Notes: a model not told the origin generated them from the sequence alone. A stretch of 64,000 nucleotides of DNA from Bacteroidaceae bacterium (GCA_902362375.1 CABIVS010000017.1:55226-119225), one strand, 5' to 3'. Counted from the stretch's first letter, positions 1 to 7,925 are shown. Program-made: numbers and translations.

Positions 1-47
1 TGCCTAAAAGTGATAGAAAGATAACAAGCCTACTCCCCAACTTCTTA

Positions 48-1889
48 TTAATTTTCTGATGATTCATCGCTCAATCCCGCTTTTACAGTCTTGGCTTTTG
101 CTTCTCCAATCACAGCGGAAATCTCCTCAAAAGAGGCTTCTTTTATCCGCTTTACGCTTTTAAATTCTTTCAGAAGCGCTGTTTTTGTCTTTTCTCCAAT
201 CCCTTTGATATTGTCTAATGCCGATGCTACCTGTCGTTTGCTGCGTTTATCACGATGGAAACTGATGGCAAAACGGTGCACCTCATCCTGAATCTGGGTC
301 AGCAAACGGAATAACGGGCTTTGCTGTTTGATACCGATAGTCTGCGGAGGAAATCCAAAAAGCAGTTCCGATGTGCGATGGCGATTGTCCTTTGCCAGTC
401 CGGCGATAGGGATCGCTAGGTTCAACTCATCTTCAATCACCTCTCTAACGACCTCCATTTGACCTTTTCCGCCGTCGGTGATAATCAGGTCGGGTAGAGG
501 GGTGTTTTCTTCAATAGCGCGCTGATAACGTCTTCTGACGACCTCTTTCATGGATGCATAATCGTCAGGTCCTACAACAGTTTTTATATTGTATTTTCGA
601 TAATCTTTCTTTGATGGTTTAGCCTTTTTAAAGACAACGCAAGCTGCCACAGCATCAGAACCCTGTATGTTTGAGTTGTCAAAGCATTCAATTTGCAAAG
701 GCGGTCTGTCCAGATGCAACTCTTGCTGTATCTCTTTCATTAATCGCATACTTCTTTGCTCCGGATTCAGCTTTTCCGCCTGTTTTAGTCGGTCGGCCTT
801 GTATTGCTTTACGTTTAGAATCGAAAGATCCAGCAATTTCTTCTTGTCTCCCCGCTGTGGAACGGTAAATACGATGTTGTTTAGCTCCAAATCAAGCTCA
901 AAAGGCACTATAATCTCTCTGGATTGGCTCTTATAGCGTTCTCGCATTTCGATAATACCCAGTGTCAAAAGTTCCTCTTTTGATTCATTCAACTTCTTTT
1001 TATATTCGAATGTAAACGCCTGGTTGATGGCACCGTTTGTAATATGCAGATAGTTGATGAAAGCGGAATTGGACTCGTCCTCTTCAATAGAAAATACATC
1101 TATGTTGTGCAATACAGCGCTTACTACCTCCGATTTGGAGCGGTAGTTTTCTATCAGAAGAAATTTTTCTTTCACCTTCTGTGCTTCTTCAAACTTCATC
1201 TCGCCGGCTAATGTCTGCATCTTTTCCAGTAGCATACGGCTGATTTCTTGCGTATTTCCTTTCAGGATTTCTTTGATTTCATCGATATTTTTGAGATAAT
1301 CCTCCTGTGATTGCAGTCCGATGCATGGTCCTGCACAGTTCTTTATATGATATTCCAGGCATACGTTGAACTTTCCTGCCCGTATATTCTCTGGAGTTAG
1401 GTTTAAACTGCAAGTTCGCAAAGGATATAAATGCTTTATCAGATCCAGTACCGCATACATGGATGGTATGTGGCTATACGGTCCATAATAAGATGAACCG
1501 TTCCTGATAATTTTCCTTGTTCTGAAAACTCTGGGAAAATACTCGTTTTGTACGCAAATAGAAGGGTAGGTCTTGTCATCCTTTAATAGAACGTTGTAGC
1601 GCGGCTTGTATTTCTTTATCAGATTATTCTCCAGCAATAACGCGTCTTCTTCCGTGTTGACTACAATATAACGAATATCGGCGATTTTGCTGACCAGTAC
1701 TCGTGTCTTTCCCGGTTCATGTTCTTTGCTGAAGTAAGAGTAGACTCTTTTCTTTAGATTTTTGGCCTTTCCAACGTATATAATTGTACCCTCCGTGTTC
1801 AGGTATTGGTAAATACCCGGTTTCTCGGGAAGGTTGGCTACGATCCCTTTCAAATATTCATTGGCTCTGCTTTCTGGTTCTGTATTCAT
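48..1889 (-). CDS. uvrC: UvrABC system protein C (excinuclease subunit)
   Basis: Nucleotide excision repair nuclease that makes both incisions around a lesion in the UvrB-DNA complex. The 613-residue product has the GIY-YIG domain at the N-terminus (GIY at about 25-27, YVG at 38-40), a UVR motif near 220-245 for UvrB contact, the RNase H-like UvrC domain with an ECFDNSNIQG block and a later TDGGKGQ block, and a C-terminal helix-hairpin-helix (NIKGIGEKTK). The frame stays open upstream to 2027, but that extension (many His, Asn, Arg) does not resemble UvrC. I start at the ATG at 1889, just before NTEPESRANEYLK, which gives the usual family length of about 600. A weak -7-like TACTTTTC lies at 1915-1922. 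It follows apt after 196 bp. Identity is certain; the start is likely. Confidence 0.96.
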   Translation of the reverse strand: MNTEPESRANEYLKGIVANLPEKPGIYQYLNTEGTIIYVGKAKNLKKRVYSYFSKEHEPGKTRVLVSKIADIRYIVVNTEEDALLLENNLIKKYKPRYNVLLKDDKTYPSICVQNEYFPRVFRTRKIIRNGSSYYGPYSHIPSMYAVLDLIKHLYPLRTCSLNLTPENIRAGKFNVCLEYHIKNCAGPCIGLQSQEDYLKNIDEIKEILKGNTQEISRMLLEKMQTLAGEMKFEEAQKVKEKFLLIENYRSKSEVVSAVLHNIDVFSIEEDESNSAFINYLHITNGAINQAFTFEYKKKLNESKEELLTLGIIEMRERYKSQSREIIVPFELDLELNNIVFTVPQRGDKKKLLDLSILNVKQYKADRLKQAEKLNPEQRSMRLMKEIQQELHLDRPPLQIECFDNSNIQGSDAVAACVVFKKAKPSKKDYRKYNIKTVVGPDDYASMKEVVRRRYQRAIEENTPLPDLIITDGGKGQMEVVREVIEDELNLAIPIAGLAKDNRHRTSELLFGFPPQTIGIKQQSPLFRLLTQIQDEVHRFAISFHRDKRSKRQVASALDNIKGIGEKTKTALLKEFKSVKRIKEASFEEISAVIGEAKAKTVKAGLSDESSEN

Positions 1890-2085
1890 AATTGTTTTAG
1901 GATGGCTAATAGGTGAAAAGTATGTGCCTGACATGAAGCATACCCGCAGTCGGTGGCTATTTAAATACGAATGACGCGGATAATATGGATTCCTATTCTT
2001 ATGGTCCGTGTCATCCACGTCATTCACGTCTCAAAAGGTTAGTTGCTTACTTTTGACATATTTTCTGCAAATAGAACCAAATTCT

Positions 2086-2610
2086 TTATAAACTCAATAC
2101 CGATTCTACTTCTACGTCATCTCCGAACAATGATTTTCCATTCAGGTCTTTCAATTCGATGATGAAGTTTACATATACCTTTTTAGGTTTTAGTCTTTTC
2201 ACCAGTTCACAAGCTGCTTTCATGGTGCCTCCTGTTGCCAGTAAATCATCATGTAATAGAACTACGTCATTCTCGTCCAGTGCATCTTTGTGGATTTGCA
2301 CCGTGTCTTTGCCGTACTCCTTGTCATAGCTTTCTTCAATCGTTTCTGCAGGGAGTTTGCCCGGCTTGCGGATTGGAATAAAACCTGCGTTCAGGCGGGT
2401 TGCCAGAATAGGTCCCATGATGAATCCTCTTGATTCTATACCCACTACTTTAGTAATCCCTTTATCCTTATACATATCAAACATAATGTTTGATAATTCC
2501 TGCAAGCACCAAGGGTCCTTGAATAGAGTGGTGACATCGTAGAACAGGATTCCGGGAATCGGAAAATCGGGTATTTCCCGAATGCTTTTGATTAGCGTTT
2601 CTTTGCTCAT
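2086..2610 (-). CDS. apt: Adenine phosphoribosyltransferase
   Basis: Cytoplasmic purine salvage enzyme that converts adenine and PRPP into AMP and pyrophosphate. The 174-residue protein has the Apt start region (SIREIPDFPIPGILFYDVT), the substrate-side segment GIESRGFIMG, and the PRPP-binding loop VLLHDDLLATGGTMKAA near residues 118-134. A second ATG two codons upstream (2616) is also possible; I take MSKETL because homologues begin there. It lies 51-57 bp downstream of mnmG on the same strand with no clear promoter between, so it is probably cotranscribed with mnmG. The gap carries a parS-like palindrome. Confidence 0.95.
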   Translation of the reverse strand: MSKETLIKSIREIPDFPIPGILFYDVTTLFKDPWCLQELSNIMFDMYKDKGITKVVGIESRGFIMGPILATRLNAGFIPIRKPGKLPAETIEESYDKEYGKDTVQIHKDALDENDVVLLHDDLLATGGTMKAACELVKRLKPKKVYVNFIIELKDLNGKSLFGDDVEVESVLSL

Positions 2611-2643
2611 AATCATTTAATTATATCGTTTCTTTAAATGTTT

Positions 2644-2659
2644 TGTTTCACGTGAAACG
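2644..2659. other. parS-like centromere site (candidate ParB binding site)
   Basis: TGTTTCACGTGAAACG matches the bacterial parS consensus TGTTTCACGTGAAACA at 15 of 16 positions and contains the perfect 14-bp palindrome GTTTCACGTGAAAC at 2645-2658. It lies in the short gap between mnmG and apt. ParB binds such sites, and they usually cluster near the chromosome origin, where mnmG (gidA) is also often found. No other copy was noticed in this window. Confidence 0.75.
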
Positions 2660-2666
2660 TTGTCGC

Positions 2667-4553
2667 TTATCGTCCGGAAAGTACCAGCAACACGTTGATA
2701 TCGCTTGGAGAGACTCCCGGAATTCTGCTCGCTTGTGCTATTGTCTCCGGATCTATCTTTGCCAGCTTTTGTCGGGCCTCGGTGGAAAGAGACTGAATAG
2801 TAGAATAGTCAAATTTTCCTTTAATCTTTATACTTTCCAATCGTGCTAGTTTTTCTGCTATCATTCTTTCTCTGTCAATGTATCCTTGATACTTGATTAA
2901 GATTTCGGCAGCTTCGAGAATTTCTTCTTTCCGGTCTTGGTCCGAACCCGTTGCTTTTTCCAGCTCCCGTTGAAACGCCGGAACATATTCTGCTATATTT
3001 CCTATTGTCACTTGCGGGCGATTCAGAATCTCTATCAACTTACATCCTTGACGTAGGGGAGTTGTCCCTATCTTTTCGAGAGCATCGTTGATTAGTGCCG
3101 GTTTCATCGAATAGTTGCGTGCGAAAGAAATGATTTGTTCCACGGCTTCTTTTTTGCTTCTTACTAACTGATACCGGTCTTCTTTTGCCAAACCAAGCTT
3201 AAATGCTTTTTCTGTTAAGCGCATATCGGCATCATCCATACGAAGCAGAATACGGTATTCCGCACGCGAGGTAAACATACGGTAAGGTTCATCCACACCT
3301 TTGGTAACCAAATCGTCGATTAATACGCCAATATATGCTTCATCTCGAGCCAAAGTAAATGCTTCTCCGCCGTGGCAGTTGATGTGTGCATTGATACCGG
3401 CTATCAATCCTTGTCCTCCTGCTTCCTCGTATCCGGTGGTTCCGTTTACTTGTCCGGCAAAGAACAAGTTTTTGATAATCTTCGATTCCAACGTATGTTT
3501 TAATTGGGTCGGATCGAAATAGTCATATTCGATAGCGTATCCCGGACGGTAGATAACCAGATCTTTGAAAGCCGGGATTTGTTTTAATGCTGCAATTTGT
3601 ATTTCCATCGGAAGCGAAGAAGAGAATCCGTTAAGATATAACTCTTGTGTTGTTTCTCCTTCCGGTTCGAGGAATAACTGGTGCTGATCTTTATCCGGGA
3701 AAGTGACAATTTTAGTTTCGATGCTTGGACAATAGCGTGGTCCGATACTTTGAATCTGTCCGTTGAATAGGGGAGAATCCGGCAGACCTTCGCGCAGAAT
3801 CCGGTGTACTTCTTCATTGGTGTAGCATGTCCAGCATTGAAGTTGCTTTAAGTGGTGCGTGCTAGTATTCATGAATGAGAACTTGTGGAAGTCTGATTCG
3901 CCGTCTTGTGTTTCCATCTGGTCAAAATGAACACTACGCGCGTCGATTCGTACCGGAGTACCGGTTTTCATTCTTCCGTAAGAGATTCCGTGACGGGCGA
4001 TGGATTCGGTCAGCTGATAAGAAGCCGGCTCAGCCATTCTTCCTCCAGGCAATTTATGACGTCCTACATGCATCAGTCCGTTGAGGAAAGTTCCTGCGGT
4101 GAGCACAATGCATTTCGCTTTGAAGGTGACGCCCCATGCGGTGACTAATCCGGTGACCTCACCGTTTTCAACGAGCAGTTCACATACGGTATCTTGCCAG
4201 ATATGAAGGTTGGGTGTATTTTCCAGTTTCTCCCGCCAGGACCAAATGAACTTAGCCCGGTCGCATTGGGCGCGGGGGCTCCACATGGCTGGACCTTTCG
4301 AGCGATTTAGAATTCGGAATTGAATGGCAGTCTCATCTGTCACTAATCCCATCTGTCCACCCAGTGCATCTATTTCACGTACAATTTGTCCTTTGGCGAT
4401 TCCTCCTACAGCCGGATTGCAACTCATCTGTCCAATCTTGTTCATGTCCATAGTGATGAGACAAGTTTTGGAACCTAAATTAGCAGCGGCTGCCGCTGCT
4501 TCACAACCAGCATGTCCGGCACCAATTACAATTACGTCGTACTTAAAATCCAT
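2667..4553 (-). CDS. mnmG: tRNA uridine-5-carboxymethylaminomethyl modification enzyme
   Basis: FAD-dependent enzyme that works with MnmE to install the carboxymethylaminomethyl group on wobble U34 of certain tRNAs. The 628-residue product begins MDFKYDVIVIGAGHAG, with the dinucleotide-binding glycines at residues 11, 13 and 16. Both GidA signatures are present: MSCNPAVGGIAKG early, and GTTGYEEAGGQGLIAG near residue 370. The C-terminus has the helical MnmE-binding region ending IPGVSPSDINVLLVLSGR. An in-frame ATG at 4583 overlaps the -7 promoter element and would lie upstream of the predicted transcript start, so I use 4553. It heads the mnmG-apt transcription unit. Confidence 0.97.
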   Translation of the reverse strand: MDFKYDVIVIGAGHAGCEAAAAAANLGSKTCLITMDMNKIGQMSCNPAVGGIAKGQIVREIDALGGQMGLVTDETAIQFRILNRSKGPAMWSPRAQCDRAKFIWSWREKLENTPNLHIWQDTVCELLVENGEVTGLVTAWGVTFKAKCIVLTAGTFLNGLMHVGRHKLPGGRMAEPASYQLTESIARHGISYGRMKTGTPVRIDARSVHFDQMETQDGESDFHKFSFMNTSTHHLKQLQCWTCYTNEEVHRILREGLPDSPLFNGQIQSIGPRYCPSIETKIVTFPDKDQHQLFLEPEGETTQELYLNGFSSSLPMEIQIAALKQIPAFKDLVIYRPGYAIEYDYFDPTQLKHTLESKIIKNLFFAGQVNGTTGYEEAGGQGLIAGINAHINCHGGEAFTLARDEAYIGVLIDDLVTKGVDEPYRMFTSRAEYRILLRMDDADMRLTEKAFKLGLAKEDRYQLVRSKKEAVEQIISFARNYSMKPALINDALEKIGTTPLRQGCKLIEILNRPQVTIGNIAEYVPAFQRELEKATGSDQDRKEEILEAAEILIKYQGYIDRERMIAEKLARLESIKIKGKFDYSTIQSLSTEARQKLAKIDPETIAQASRIPGVSPSDINVLLVLSGR

Positions 4554-4580
4554 TCCTATCTTATTTATTATCAAACGCTG

Positions 4581-4588
4581 CAAAGTTA
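4581..4588 (-). promoter_or_regulatory. Primary-sigma -7 element for mnmG
   Basis: On the minus strand this reads TAACTTTG, matching the Bacteroides -7 consensus TAnnTTTG. It predicts transcription starting near 4574, about 20 nt before the mnmG ATG. No good -33 TTTG was found at the expected distance. Confidence 0.55.
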
Positions 4589-4599
4589 CAGAAAAGTTG

Positions 4600-4967
4600 T
4601 GAGACTTGTATCTTCAAGCTGTTTTTGCTTCTGAAAATCCGGGGAGGAATCCGGCTTAACTGAAAAAAACGCCGTAATTTTGGATTAGAAATATGCAGAT
4701 TGTTCGAGATTTGACTATTCTTCGAGTTTAGTAATCGTGCGTTTTTGTGAAAAATAGTGATATTATGCTTTTTTATGCCTTGTTTTGCTGTCTTTTTATT
4801 AGTTACTTGTTTGCTCAATAATGGATGAAACTAGAAAGCAAAATGGAGAATTTGTTCAAAATAGAGGCTATCGTCAGAATAAATGTGAGGTTTACACTCA
4901 AAATTTGCTTCATGTCTTGACATAAGTCAAAAAAACAAGCCCAAATGTATTTTTTAGTATCATGGAC
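4600..4967. other. Intergenic, no supported gene
   Basis: AT-rich stretch upstream of mnmG. An 85-codon minus-strand open frame ends inside the mnmG promoter and has no recognisable protein character, so it is not called. No repeats or strong hairpins were seen. Confidence 0.5.
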
Positions 4968-4998
4968 TTTGTTGTTTTCGCAAACAGCTATACCTTTG
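4968..4998 (+). promoter_or_regulatory. Strong Bacteroides-type promoter of a short transcription unit
   Basis: TTTG at 4968-4971, exactly 19 bp, then TACCTTTG at 4991-4998. Both elements and the spacing match the Bacteroides consensus fully. Predicted start is near 5004. The transcript would run into the repeats and the terminator at 5215-5235. Confidence 0.75.
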
Positions 4999-5161
4999 CA
5001 GTGTAGTTGTGAAACTACTTATATTTTAGGTATTAGAAAAAAGGTTATAATTAAAAGGTATTAGTTTATAAAATTAAGGTATTAGATTTTAAGATTAGTT
5101 TTTAGGAAAAGGATTGTTTTGATTAGGTATTAGGAAAAAGACGTTTTTAGGTAACGAGTAA

Positions 5162-5224
5162 ATGAAAATGAAGAAAAAAGAAGAATCCCATTTATGGGGA
5201 TTCTTTAAAGGTGGAGCGGAATGA
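5162..5224 (+). CDS. Possible 20-residue peptide
   Basis: ATG at 5162 opens 20 codons and TGA. The product starts MKMKKKEES, then HLWGFFKGGAE: a lysine-rich head and an aromatic tail. The codons for ESHLWGFF also form an RNA hairpin (AGAATCCC / GGGGATTCT), and the stop codon lies in the loop of the terminator stem, so the reading frame and RNA structure overlap. Translation is unproven; the frame could be incidental to an RNA. Confidence 0.35.
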   Translation: MKMKKKEESHLWGFFKGGAE

Positions 5225-5235
5225 TTCGCTCTTTT
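5215..5235 (+). terminator. Intrinsic terminator of the short unit
   Basis: GAGCG, an 8-nt loop GAATGATT and CGCTC, followed at once by a run of seven T. A second hairpin (AGAATCCC-ATTTAT-GGGGATTCT) lies just upstream at about 5183-5204. Confidence 0.75.
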
Positions 5236-5309
5236 TTTATGCCTCTTTTAAATATATCTCGTAAGCACTTTACTCTCAATCATGTTGGGAAAGTTTGATT
5301 TCATGCCTT

Positions 5310-5520
5310 TAAAAAAAGTGTTTCATGGTTTGAAACCAAAGGTTTCGTATCGTGAAACTAAAGTTTCGGCATTGGGAAACTGTAGTTTCAACACCGAGAA
5401 ACCATAGTTCCAACGGCATGGAAACTATGGTTTCAAGCCTTGAAACAAATAGTTTTAGGTTGGGAACAACTTGTTTGAAAGCAGAAGACTAAAGTTTAGG
5501 CCGTTTGAACTGACTAAAAA
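5310..5520. repeat. 22-bp-phased array of palindromes (array A)
   Basis: Unit starts at 5310, 5332, 5354, 5376, 5398, 5421, 5442, 5464, 5486 and about 5507: a period of 22 bp with decay at both ends. The best units are 14-15 bp palindromes of the form GAAAC(T/C)nnAGTTTC. Examples are GAAACCAAAGGTTTC, GAAACTAAAGTTTC, GAAACTGTAGTTTC and GAAACTATGGTTTC. At 5464 the sequence changes but AACAA-C-TTGTT is still palindromic, so paired positions change together. Linkers of 7-9 bp are not conserved. The core resembles ACTATAGT, the core of array B near 50.8 kb. Confidence 0.85.
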
Positions 5521-5588
5521 GCTTTCTTTTACCGTTTCCTTTAGTAGATCACTGCCGTATTCTGCGTCTTATATTGACCGAAATAGGT

Positions 5589-5690
5589 GGTGATAGGTGA
5601 TAGGTTAGGTGAAAGATTATTTTCAACCTATCACCATGCTTCAATGTACGATGAATAAACCGATTGGAGAGGTACGGTGATAGGTGATAG
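5589..5690. repeat. GGTGATAGG direct and inverted repeats
   Basis: GGTGATAGGTGATAGG at 5589-5604, an inverted partner AACCTATCACC at 5625-5635 pairing with 5596-5606, and a second direct copy GGTGATAGGTGATAG at 5676-5690. The inverted pair also has GAAA/TTTC next to the loop, giving a long stem with a 4-nt bulge. It lies about 70 bp beyond array A. Similar GGTGAA-type repeats lie beside array B on the other strand. Confidence 0.8.
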
Positions 5691-5778
5691 AGGACTTTGT
5701 GTTTTTTGATTGGAAGAGAGAAGCCTTTTATTTTCTATTTTGTAGGTTAGTTGGGCCTGCGTTTCTGAAAAAAAACAA

Positions 5779-5786
5779 TATATTTG
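5779..5786 (+). promoter_or_regulatory. -7 element for the first ECF sigma gene
   Basis: TATATTTG matches TAnnTTTG; the -33 is poor. The last G begins a perfect 14-bp palindrome, GCATTTATAAATGC (5786-5799), that covers the expected start point near 5792. A second inverted repeat, GCTATA/TATAGC (5801-5821), follows. The leader is about 75 nt. Confidence 0.5.
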
Positions 5787-5867
5787 CATTTATAAATGCC
5801 GCTATAGTAAGTGTTTATAGCGATTTCAGGGAAATCTGTTTCGTTTTTTGATAGGTAGAGTGACAGT

Positions 5868-6437
5868 ATGGACGATAAGATTGACATCATAGTAGCAGGA
5901 GTCAACCGGAAGGATGAAAAGATATGGGGCGATTTCTACGATCGTTTTTATGCTGCTCTATGCGCTTATGTCGCCAAAATATTGCCTGTTCCGGATGCAG
6001 TGGAAGATCTGGTTCAGGAAGTTTTCATTTCTGTTTGGGAAGGTAAACGTACCTTTTCCGATATCAAAGAGCTCACAAATTATCTCTATCGCGCCTGCTA
6101 TAATAATACTTTATTATATATACGCAATAATCAGATTCATGATACTATTTTAAGTTCTCTCGCCGAGGAAGAAGACGTGGAGGATGAAGACGTAATCTAT
6201 GCGTTAACGGTAAAAGAAGAAATTATCCGGCAGCTCTATTGCCATATCGAAGAACTTCCGGCCGAACAACGCCGGATCATTTTAATGAGAATCGAAGGAC
6301 ATACATGGGAAGAGATAGCCGAACGTTTGGAAATAAGTATCAATACTGTTAAAACTCAAAAGACACGTAGCTATAAATTCCTTCGTGAGAGACTGGGCGA
6401 CTCTGTACATTCTATAATTCTTTGTTTATTTCTCTAA
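5868..6437 (+). CDS. ECF-type RNA polymerase sigma factor (locus 1)
   Basis: Extracytoplasmic-function sigma-70 factor of 189 residues. Region 2 lies at about 20-90, with DAVEDLVQEVFISVWE near 43-58. Region 4 lies at about 130-180, with the helix-turn-helix EGHTWEEIAERLEISINTVKTQKTRSYKFL. It is followed by a hairpin and a FecR-type anti-sigma gene, then susC/susD. In Bacteroides this order usually means that a SusC with an N-terminal STN domain signals through FecR to free the sigma factor. It is the same length as the locus 2 sigma and clearly paralogous. The target is predicted to be the ECF-type promoter at 6552-6580. Confidence 0.92.
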   Translation: MDDKIDIIVAGVNRKDEKIWGDFYDRFYAALCAYVAKILPVPDAVEDLVQEVFISVWEGKRTFSDIKELTNYLYRACYNNTLLYIRNNQIHDTILSSLAEEEDVEDEDVIYALTVKEEIIRQLYCHIEELPAEQRRIILMRIEGHTWEEIAERLEISINTVKTQKTRSYKFLRERLGDSVHSIILCLFL

Positions 6438-6476
6438 AAAGATAAAAAAGTCAAATTGATACTTCTTTATCTTTTT
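6434..6476 (+). terminator. Hairpin between sigma gene and fecR
   Basis: AAAAAGATAAA on the left pairs with TTTATCTTTTT on the right, directly after the sigma stop codon. It may terminate or attenuate the sigma transcript so that fecR and susCD depend on their own promoter. Confidence 0.5.
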
Positions 6477-6551
6477 ATTGATTGCTTAAGATTTATTTTC
6501 TTTGTTAAAAGCGAATAGATTTCTTTCAAATTGTGACATAATGTTATATTC

Positions 6552-6582
6552 TTGTCCCTAAAATCCTCTTCTTTACGCTCTT
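6552..6582 (+). promoter_or_regulatory. Predicted ECF-sigma promoter upstream of fecR (locus 1)
   Basis: TTGTCCCT at 6552-6559, a 16-bp spacer, then CGCTCTT at 6576-6582. The paralogous junction in locus 2 has TTGTCCCT, 17 bp and CGTCTTTTATA. Conservation at the same place in two otherwise diverged gaps suggests this is where the locus sigma factor binds. Confidence 0.5.
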
Positions 6583-6683
6583 ATCTCAAAAAAATATCAT
6601 CTTTTTGTCACCCCTTTCTATGAGTTATGTATATCTATAATAAAGCAAATTAAACAATGTTTAATTTAAAAAGGAGAAATAAG

Positions 6684-7886
6684 ATGAAGAAGTTCGAAAA
6701 TGTATATCAAGATGCCGCTTTAATGAAAAAAGCTCTTTTAGGAGAAGCTAACGAATCGGAACAGCAAGAGCTTGAAAAGCGATTGGCGGAATGCCCGGAC
6801 TTACAAAAAGTGTTTGAACAGTTGCAGAATGGCGAGACATTAAGAGTTGCATTTGAAGAATATAAAAATTATTCATCAAAGAAAGCCTATGAATCTTTCC
6901 TTCAGAAAATCGGACAAACGGAACCGGCGATAATAAAGAAGCCTCGTGCTTTCCGGATTTGGTGGTCTGTTGCAGCAGCTGTTGTTTTTTTAGTAATCGG
7001 TTTATCTTTCTATATGTCGAATTATGGTTCGATTGAAGAGGAAAGCAGACCATTGATTCAGCCGGGAGTTCAACAGGCACAATTGACTTTACCCGATGGC
7101 AGCATTATTGATGTGCGTAAGGAAGAATTTGACGTAATAGTAGATGGCGTCCAGGTAAAATATAAGGAAGGAGTGCTGTCATATGAGCCAACCGTCACAA
7201 CACAACACGAAGAGAAAAATGTCGAAGAGAAGCCAGTCAAGTCAAATGAACTTGTCATACCACGTGGAGGGGAAAATACTGTAATCCTCGCCGATGGAAC
7301 GACAGTTTATTTGAATGCTGGTTCCAAGCTGACTTATCCGGTACGCTTTGCGGGTAAACGCAGGACTGTAGTTCTGGAGGGTGAGGCTTATTTTGAGGTT
7401 GTACAGGATGAATCCCATCCGTTTGTGGTACAAACTCATCTAGGAGAAGTGATGGTGCTTGGCACGGCATTTAATGTGAATGCTTATACCGATGCTTCTG
7501 TTTGTTACACTACATTGGTACATGGAAAAGTACAATTCTCTGCACCGAATGTAGGAACGGTAACTCTTCAGCCGGGTGAACAAGCGGCAGTCTCTGCCAA
7601 TGGTACAGAAAAACGTACCGTCGACTTGGATGAATATATCGGGTGGGTAAACGGTGTGTACAACTTTAAAAATCGTTCTTTAGGGGAGATTATGGAGACG
7701 TTCGAACGCTGGTATGATATACAAGTTTATTATGAAACACCGGATTTGCGGGATATAACTTACAGTGGCAGTTTGAAGCGTAACGGAGCGATCAATTCAT
7801 TCCTGGATGCATTAGAACTGACAGGTGATTTGACCTATAAAATCAGTGGTCGGAAAGTATTGATATACGATAGAATGAAAGATTAA
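6684..7886 (+). CDS. FecR-family anti-sigma factor (locus 1)
   Basis: Inner-membrane anti-sigma factor of 400 residues. The cytoplasmic N-terminal part (1 to about 90) would hold the sigma factor. One membrane segment lies at about 92-112 (WWSVAAAVVFLVIGLSFYM). The periplasmic FecR domain is at about 190-290 (IPRGGENTVILADGTTVYLNAGSKL, VVLEGEAYFEV). The DUF4974-type C-terminal domain begins near 330 (NRSLGEIMETFERWYDIQVYYE) and is expected to contact the SusC STN domain. An in-frame ATG nine codons upstream exists, but AAGGAG sits just before 6684, an unusually good ribosome site for this genus, so I use that start. Confidence 0.92.
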   Translation: MKKFENVYQDAALMKKALLGEANESEQQELEKRLAECPDLQKVFEQLQNGETLRVAFEEYKNYSSKKAYESFLQKIGQTEPAIIKKPRAFRIWWSVAAAVVFLVIGLSFYMSNYGSIEEESRPLIQPGVQQAQLTLPDGSIIDVRKEEFDVIVDGVQVKYKEGVLSYEPTVTTQHEEKNVEEKPVKSNELVIPRGGENTVILADGTTVYLNAGSKLTYPVRFAGKRRTVVLEGEAYFEVVQDESHPFVVQTHLGEVMVLGTAFNVNAYTDASVCYTTLVHGKVQFSAPNVGTVTLQPGEQAAVSANGTEKRTVDLDEYIGWVNGVYNFKNRSLGEIMETFERWYDIQVYYETPDLRDITYSGSLKRNGAINSFLDALELTGDLTYKISGRKVLIYDRMKD

Positions 7887-7925
7887 GAGTAAATAGAATA
7901 TTAGGTAAAGTTTAATCATTAATTT

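Larger units (their letters stand above)
5003..5235 (+). ncRNA. Candidate short RNA / leader-peptide unit with TAGGTATTAG repeats
   Basis: Bounded by a consensus promoter (4968-4998) and a terminator hairpin. The start forms a hairpin (GTAGTT, 4-nt loop, AACTAC, 5004-5019). It is followed by about four degenerate direct repeats of AGGTATTAG between about 5029 and 5139, spaced irregularly. A 20-codon ORF sits at the 3' end. I recognise no known RNA family. It could be a regulatory RNA, a small-peptide mRNA, or a mobile repeat remnant. Confidence 0.45.

Noticed and set aside
1890..2027. 46-residue N-terminal extension of UvrC
   Set aside because: It does not resemble any UvrC. The family start follows at ATG 1889 with a plausible -7 just upstream.
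4561..4818. 85-codon minus-strand open frame upstream of mnmG
   Set aside because: It ends across the mnmG -7 element, is rich in Lys/Asn/Ser as expected of AT-rich DNA, and shows no protein character.
5310..5520. CRISPR-like regular array
   Set aside because: The repeated part is a variable palindrome and the 7-9 bp linkers are far too short to be spacers. There is no leader and no cas gene in the window.
4600..5860. Chromosome origin (oriC) next to mnmG and the parS-like site
   Set aside because: I saw no cluster of DnaA boxes (TTATCCACA-like) there. A single such 9-mer near 62605 lies inside the M16 gene. Origin proximity remains only an inference.
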